From positions 73,587,719 through 73,651,718 of the forward strand of contig NC_071668.1 of NCBI RefSeq assembly GCF_028554725.1: a stretch of DNA of 64,000 bases. Reading direction: 5' to 3'. The position numbers and the translations under genes were made by a program. Positions 60,520-64,000 of this stretch are shown piece after piece (position 1 is the stretch's first letter; each line of letters starts with the position of its first letter). The notes beneath the pieces are model-generated. The model saw only the letters and a program-made list of their open reading frames with translations. It was not told the origin of the DNA and ran no database searches. The stretch comes from Zeugodacus cucurbitae. Taxonomy: Eukaryota > Arthropoda > Insecta > Diptera > Tephritidae.

Positions 60520-60860
60520 TAGGTTAGGTCAAGGGGTTGATCAAAGTATCAACAGAGAATCTCACTTAGACAACATCGACTAACCACACAAATACTCCTG
60601 ACGGATCGCAAAGATCCTTATGATGTGACATAAGTGCTTGGAATCAATTATAAAGTTTTTATGTCGGCTATTTTCGATTCCAATCATTTCGAAGATTTGT
60701 CTATCAAGGTGTTTTAACCTTAGTCTGAAGTATACTGGTTATTGAAGGAGGAAGTCCTTGGATGATTCCTCTTCGTCTTCCTCTAAGCAACTCTAGCAAA
60801 TAGTGTCTGGCTTCACTGACTGAGCTTCAGTCGCCAACAGTTTCTCAATACTTGATATTT
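60520..60860 (-). pseudogene. RNase H-bearing non-LTR retrotransposon, C-terminal remnant 3
   Basis: The minus strand reads LEEDEEESSKDFLLQ, PVYFRLRLKHLDRQIFEMIG and then IDSKHL, corresponding to the terminal zinc-knuckle segment (EEEE...HFLxxCP...LRLKHLG...) also seen in the remnant at 7040-7560. It ends in cctaacctaacctt, a short repeated 3' tail. Stops and frame changes are present. Confidence 0.6.
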
Positions 60861-61692
60861 TGAAACACTTTTCAGAACTGTTTTAATTTTAATCGAGTAA
60901 GGGATCTGAATTTCAAAGGTCTTTTATCACACCAGGTATCCGATCTTTTCAGATCCACTTTCTCTTGACAGAGTAAAAGCGATATTTTCTCTCTTCCATA
61001 TTTTGTAGTAATTCATTCAAGAATATTTATTTACTTGCTCCTTTTCTAAGAAGGCAAACAATCAGGTTAAGGGTCATAAAATAGATGCACCCCTCTGCAT
61101 ATTATCAATAGTACTATAATTTTTCTTATTCTGAAAACAAGGAAGAAGCTACCACTCTTATCTTAGCATTAAGCTTCCATTTCTTCGGAAGTTTGCATCG
61201 TAATATACCGACTAGTTTATTAAAAGCATATTTCCAAGTAAATGAAAGGAGTTAGCAAAATGAAACTCTGCTTATTTCTGAGAATTGTAGATGTAGTTTC
61301 TCCGAAGCTTAAATTAATTCCGCCTTCATGATAAAAAATAAATCTACATCGCTTTCAATTAACTTTTAATGAACCTTTCTTGGAAGCATTATAGGCGCCA
61401 AGTAGATTACTTTTGGCGCTGGCAGGAAGTGTCATAAGCGATTGAACTAAAAATATATAATTCTTAAACTAATATTAGCAGGTAGTCAATACTTAAAATT
61501 CTCTGTTCTCTTCTCTTCCTTCTTTATTTCTTTTCTTTCTATTATTTTTCTGTTTTTGACCTAATATACAAAAAAGAAATTCCCAAAACATTGAAATCAT
61601 AAACTAAAAATATTACACCTCAAATATTTTCCGCTAAACTTTTCAAATCTCTCACATTCTGAAAAATAATCTCTCCTCTTACTCTTCCACAG
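60861..61692. other. Non-coding intronic sequence before last exon
   Basis: No gene is seen. The last 200 bp are pyrimidine-rich (ctctgttctcttctcttcct near 61501), providing a long polypyrimidine tract for the final acceptor. Confidence 0.6.
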
Positions 61693-62349
61693 CTACCACA
61701 ACGTTTGGCACGCATGGCTGGGCTCAATCTACGCGAACCAACTGGCGGCGACTACAGCAACTCGCCGTTTGGCAGTCGCGGTGGCAGCCGCATGAATTCC
61801 GTGCGCAACTCAAAAGTGCAAGTCGACCTGAAGGCACTCGACAAGCTTGTATCTAATCTGCTGGAACAGCACACAGCGGCTGTCAAGAGCGGCGGTGCCG
61901 GCACATCGAACGCACGCGGCACACAGCCACATCAGCGCAAAACCTCAGTGAAATTAAATCGTTGGCGTCCCACATCACGTTCGGCGCATTCCTTCAAAAC
62001 AGCCGATAGTGGTGTGGCGGGACGCAGTGGTGGTGGCAACTTTGACACGGAGCTAAGGAGTGCACTGGGAGGCCTGGGTGGTAGTTTGGGTGCCAATGCG
62101 ATGCCTACCATAATGGAGACGGGCATCGGGGGATCAACGCAACGCAATAGCATTGGAGGCGGCGTCGGCGGTGGAGGTGGTGGAGGTAGTGATACTGGTG
62201 GTGGTGGCCATAGTTGGTCGTCTTCGCTGGAGCGGAATGCACGCGCTGCACGAAATGTACTCGGTAACATAGCGAATGCGCCACAGCGGCGCAGTCAGTC
62301 CGCAAATGATGAGGAAACATTAAATTTGACAAAGAACTATGTGCAGTGA
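61693..62349 (+). CDS. DUF389 membrane protein, last coding exon
   Basis: The acceptor is cttactcttccacag; the frame is in phase 0 and ends at TGA 62347-62349. It codes residues 267-484. The start (LPQRLARMAGLNLREP) is basic; RGGSRMNSVRNSKVQ and QVDLKALDKLVSNLLEQH follow, the latter a short amphipathic helix. The middle is Ser/Arg-rich. A Gly-rich run (GGGVGGGGGGGSDTGGGG) lies at about residues 417-436. The end is SLERNARAARNVLGNIANA and NDEETLNLTKNYVQ. GC content and codon use are far higher than in the surrounding introns. No known domain; probably a disordered, phosphorylatable cytosolic tail. Confidence 0.92.
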   Translation, partial: LPQRLARMAGLNLREPTGGDYSNSPFGSRGGSRMNSVRNSKVQVDLKALDKLVSNLLEQHTAAVKSGGAGTSNARGTQPHQRKTSVKLNRWRPTSRSAHSFKTADSGVAGRSGGGNFDTELRSALGGLGGSLGANAMPTIMETGIGGSTQRNSIGGGVGGGGGGGSDTGGGGHSWSSSLERNARAARNVLGNIANAPQRRSQSANDEETLNLTKNYVQ

Positions 62350-62464
62350 GGGAAGAGTTGGCGGCAAAAAATATTGACGAACATAGTCAATTTGTCTTTC
62401 GGACAAAAATCGAATATATTATTGTTATTTTTGTTGTTATTTATTAGTAATTAATTAGAAATGC

Positions 62465-62470
62465 AATAAA
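62465..62470 (+). terminator. Polyadenylation signal
   Basis: AATAAA lies 116 bp after the TGA of the last coding exon, in an AT-rich context with a T-rich stretch just before. It gives a very short 3' UTR. A later AT-rich region near 62725-62750 could serve a longer form. Confidence 0.65.
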
Positions 62471-62639
62471 AATTAAATTTCGCAATTAGCATGAAACTAA
62501 AAGTGTTTTAAAAAAGCTTTAAGCAGGGTCGCTTAAAGACAGAGCTTCTCAAAGTTTTAGAGCTTTTTACAGCATCAGAGCTTTAAATAAGAAATTTCAT
62601 TATTACAACCAAATTCCCAGAAACCACTATACAACCACT

Positions 62640-62840
62640 GCACCTTTAGAGCCCGCGGCCTACGCGTTGGCACGTGGCTCCCTAAACACCACAGCAGACA
62701 AGCAGCGCCGCTGGGCACCGTTATAAAATTAAATTTTTATTATTTATTAACTAAGCTCTCAGTAGCTCTCACTGTCCGCCATCTTTGTTATAATCGAGAT
62801 TTTCTCTACCATTCCGAGAAAAACATTAAACAAATCGCCC
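62640..62840. other. GC-rich island in the 3' flank
   Basis: gcccgcggcctacgcgttgg through gcgccgctgggcaccg (62650-62721) is distinctly GC-rich and followed by ttataaaatt and an AT-rich block. No complete gene is seen. It could be a conserved non-coding element, an old repeat or part of a downstream transcript. Confidence 0.35.
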
Positions 62841-63494
62841 GAAATGATGAAAAGCCACAAGCAATGTGCCGGCAATAACGGTTATTACACAGCTAATCAC
62901 CTGTGGGTGTGAGTAATGAATATAGAAATATACTCGTGAATATCTACACTTTTCATTGTGGGTGTTCAGGTGTAAGCATAATGATCATTAGTGGAAAAAA
63001 TAAGATTTAGCTTATTAAGTTCATTGGCAGCTGTGCGCATAATCAGCGCGAAATTGCTATAATTTTTAAAAGATTTTCATTGCTCAAATTTAATGCAAAT
63101 TTTATGGCGGTGAAAATTGGCTAATTGGGTTGAAGGATCTTTTTGAATTTTTTCTACAATTTTTTTCACCTGTAATGTAAATATTTTAAGATGCCTTGAT
63201 TAGACTTTCAAAGGTTTCTAAGTTCGGTTAATTGAGGTCATTCGAAGACTAAGAAGTGTGAGAAGTGTATACGGAAGGATTGTGTATTAAAACTATGAAG
63301 TGATTGAGGCCATAATTATAGCTAATTAATTTTGCCAACAGGAAGCGTCAAAATGATTTTACGGAAAATAAATATTCTGGTCAAAGATTGATATAACCCC
63401 ACCCAAACCTTATTTTCAACATTTTTGCTAAGCATTTTCAGCTTCAGATTAACCTTCTAAACTCACACTTGAATCTTGTTACTCAGGGATTCTC

Positions 63495-63660
63495 GGAGTC
63501 GCTGATTACGAATTTGACGTCACTTCTTAAAAATTCAAAATGGCGACCCAATACGGCGGGCATATGGATTTGAAAAATTCCCCATATTGCATCCGCCACT
63601 TTGATTTTTGAAAAGCCGACACAGGATTCGTAATCTGTGACCCCAAAAACACCTAAGTAG
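63495..63660. repeat. Imperfect inverted repeat, possible foldback/MITE
   Basis: gctgattacgaatttgacgt and aaaattcaaaatggcgac (63498-63547) are mirrored by gccactttgatttttgaaa and ggattcgtaatctgtgac (63594-63644). The words GATTACGAAT and AAAATxCAAAxTGGCG match between arms. Related words (ccccaaaaacacctaagtag; gattcggcaaccccaaaaat) recur at 63780. Borders are uncertain. Confidence 0.45.
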
Positions 63661-64000
63661 CGAGTTTCAAGCGAATCCGATTAATTTTAAAAATCGCTGT
63701 CCAATATATTGTTTTTGTGATTGGTTATCTGGTTATCTCAAAACCCTGATCTGATCTTAGGTTAAATGAAACTCGGATTCGGCAACCCCAAAAATATATA
63801 GTGCTCATAGTAAGACCCCCAGGTCAGAACAAAAAGTTTGTTTGTGTGACTTGTAATCAGTTTTGAATTTTTAATTCCATTTAGAACTAAGGACCCTTTA
63901 AGTACTTAATCTACACTAAATCTATATCTTTAAAATATTTCAATGTTTAAAAAGTACATATTTTTACAATGAAATAAATTCAGCTTTCTTTTAGCTACAT
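63661..64000. other. Non-coding 3' flank
   Basis: AT-rich sequence without a gene. The first part may belong to the inverted-repeat element before it. Confidence 0.4.

Larger units (their letters stand above)
51245..61692 (+). other. Intron, 10.4 kb
   Basis: The GT donor is at 51245; the acceptor tctcctcttactcttccacag ends at 61692. It contains a dead mariner, a Helitron, a DINE-like element, GA-rich microsatellites and a non-LTR fragment. 53230-55320, 57660-60510 and 60870-61690 hold no supported gene. Confidence 0.8.
11008..62470 (+). other. DUF389 membrane-protein gene, 3' part (six coding exons)
   Basis: The visible gene spans at least 51 kb. The exons are 134, 145, 260, 117, 142 and 657 nt, sum to 1455 nt, and give an uninterrupted 484-residue C-terminal portion. 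The introns are 14637, 10506, 12645, 1651 and 10448 bp, all GT-AG. Junction phases are 2, 0, 2, 2 and 0 and agree at every join. Residues 1-179 form a membrane domain with the DUF389 signature; residues 180-484 are a hydrophilic tail. DUF389 proteins are best known from prokaryotes and have no established function; transport is a guess from topology. The first visible exon starts in phase 0, so earlier exons carrying the start and the first helices must exist upstream. Confidence 0.85.

Noticed and set aside
61932..62332. Pro- and His-rich minus-strand frames
   Set aside because: Antisense of the Gly-rich segment of the last coding exon.

Overview
The window is AT-rich and looks like chromosomal DNA of a higher fly, most probably a tephritid fruit fly. 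The evidence is: GT-AG spliced exons separated by 1.6-14.6 kb introns, many CA/CAA and TATG microsatellites, several DINE-1/INE-1-like Helitron derivatives, and an intact rosa-type (DD41D) mariner, a group first described in Ceratitis. The species is an inference; no marker gene settles it. There is no sign of bacterial or plasmid sequence: no operons, rRNA, tRNA or CRISPR.

Only one host gene can be supported. Its last six coding exons lie on the + strand at 11008-11141, 25779-25923, 36430-36689, 49335-49451, 51103-51244 and 61693-62349. All junctions are GT-AG, the phases fit, and the spliced 1455 nt give 484 codons plus TGA. The first half is a multi-pass membrane domain of the DUF389 type, with a SASLLPPMVN motif. 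The second half is a hydrophilic, Ser/Arg- and Gly-rich tail. The 5' end of the gene is not visible; 1-11007 should be upstream intron, or intron plus promoter. An AATAAA at 62465 gives a likely 3' end.

The rest is mostly repeats. 1-11 kb: a 5'-truncated RTE-type retrotransposon, a decayed DINE-like element, an RNase H-bearing non-LTR fragment, a pogo/Tigger-like MITE and a 35-bp-arm inverted repeat just before the first exon. 11-25.8 kb intron: three DINE-like elements, a degenerate minisatellite, a long open RTE fragment (minus strand) and a second RNase H fragment. 25.9-36.4 kb intron: two DINE-like elements, one with a 154-bp tandem array, and the intact DD41D mariner. 36.7-49.3 kb intron: a purine-rich duplicated repeat, a 115-bp minisatellite, a TAACA-type repeat, and a 1.4-kb AAATT/AAAAT array into which a nearly intact Ty1/copia element with identical LTRs has inserted. 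51.2-61.7 kb intron: a dead DD34D mariner, a canonical Helitron (TC...CTAG), another DINE-like element and a third RNase H fragment.

The candidates most worth following are the DUF389 membrane gene itself, which is an uncharacterised family in animals; the young copia insertion in a higher-order pentanucleotide array, with a one-base gag-pol frame break; the intact DD41D mariner; and the DINE-like element that carries a satellite-like array.
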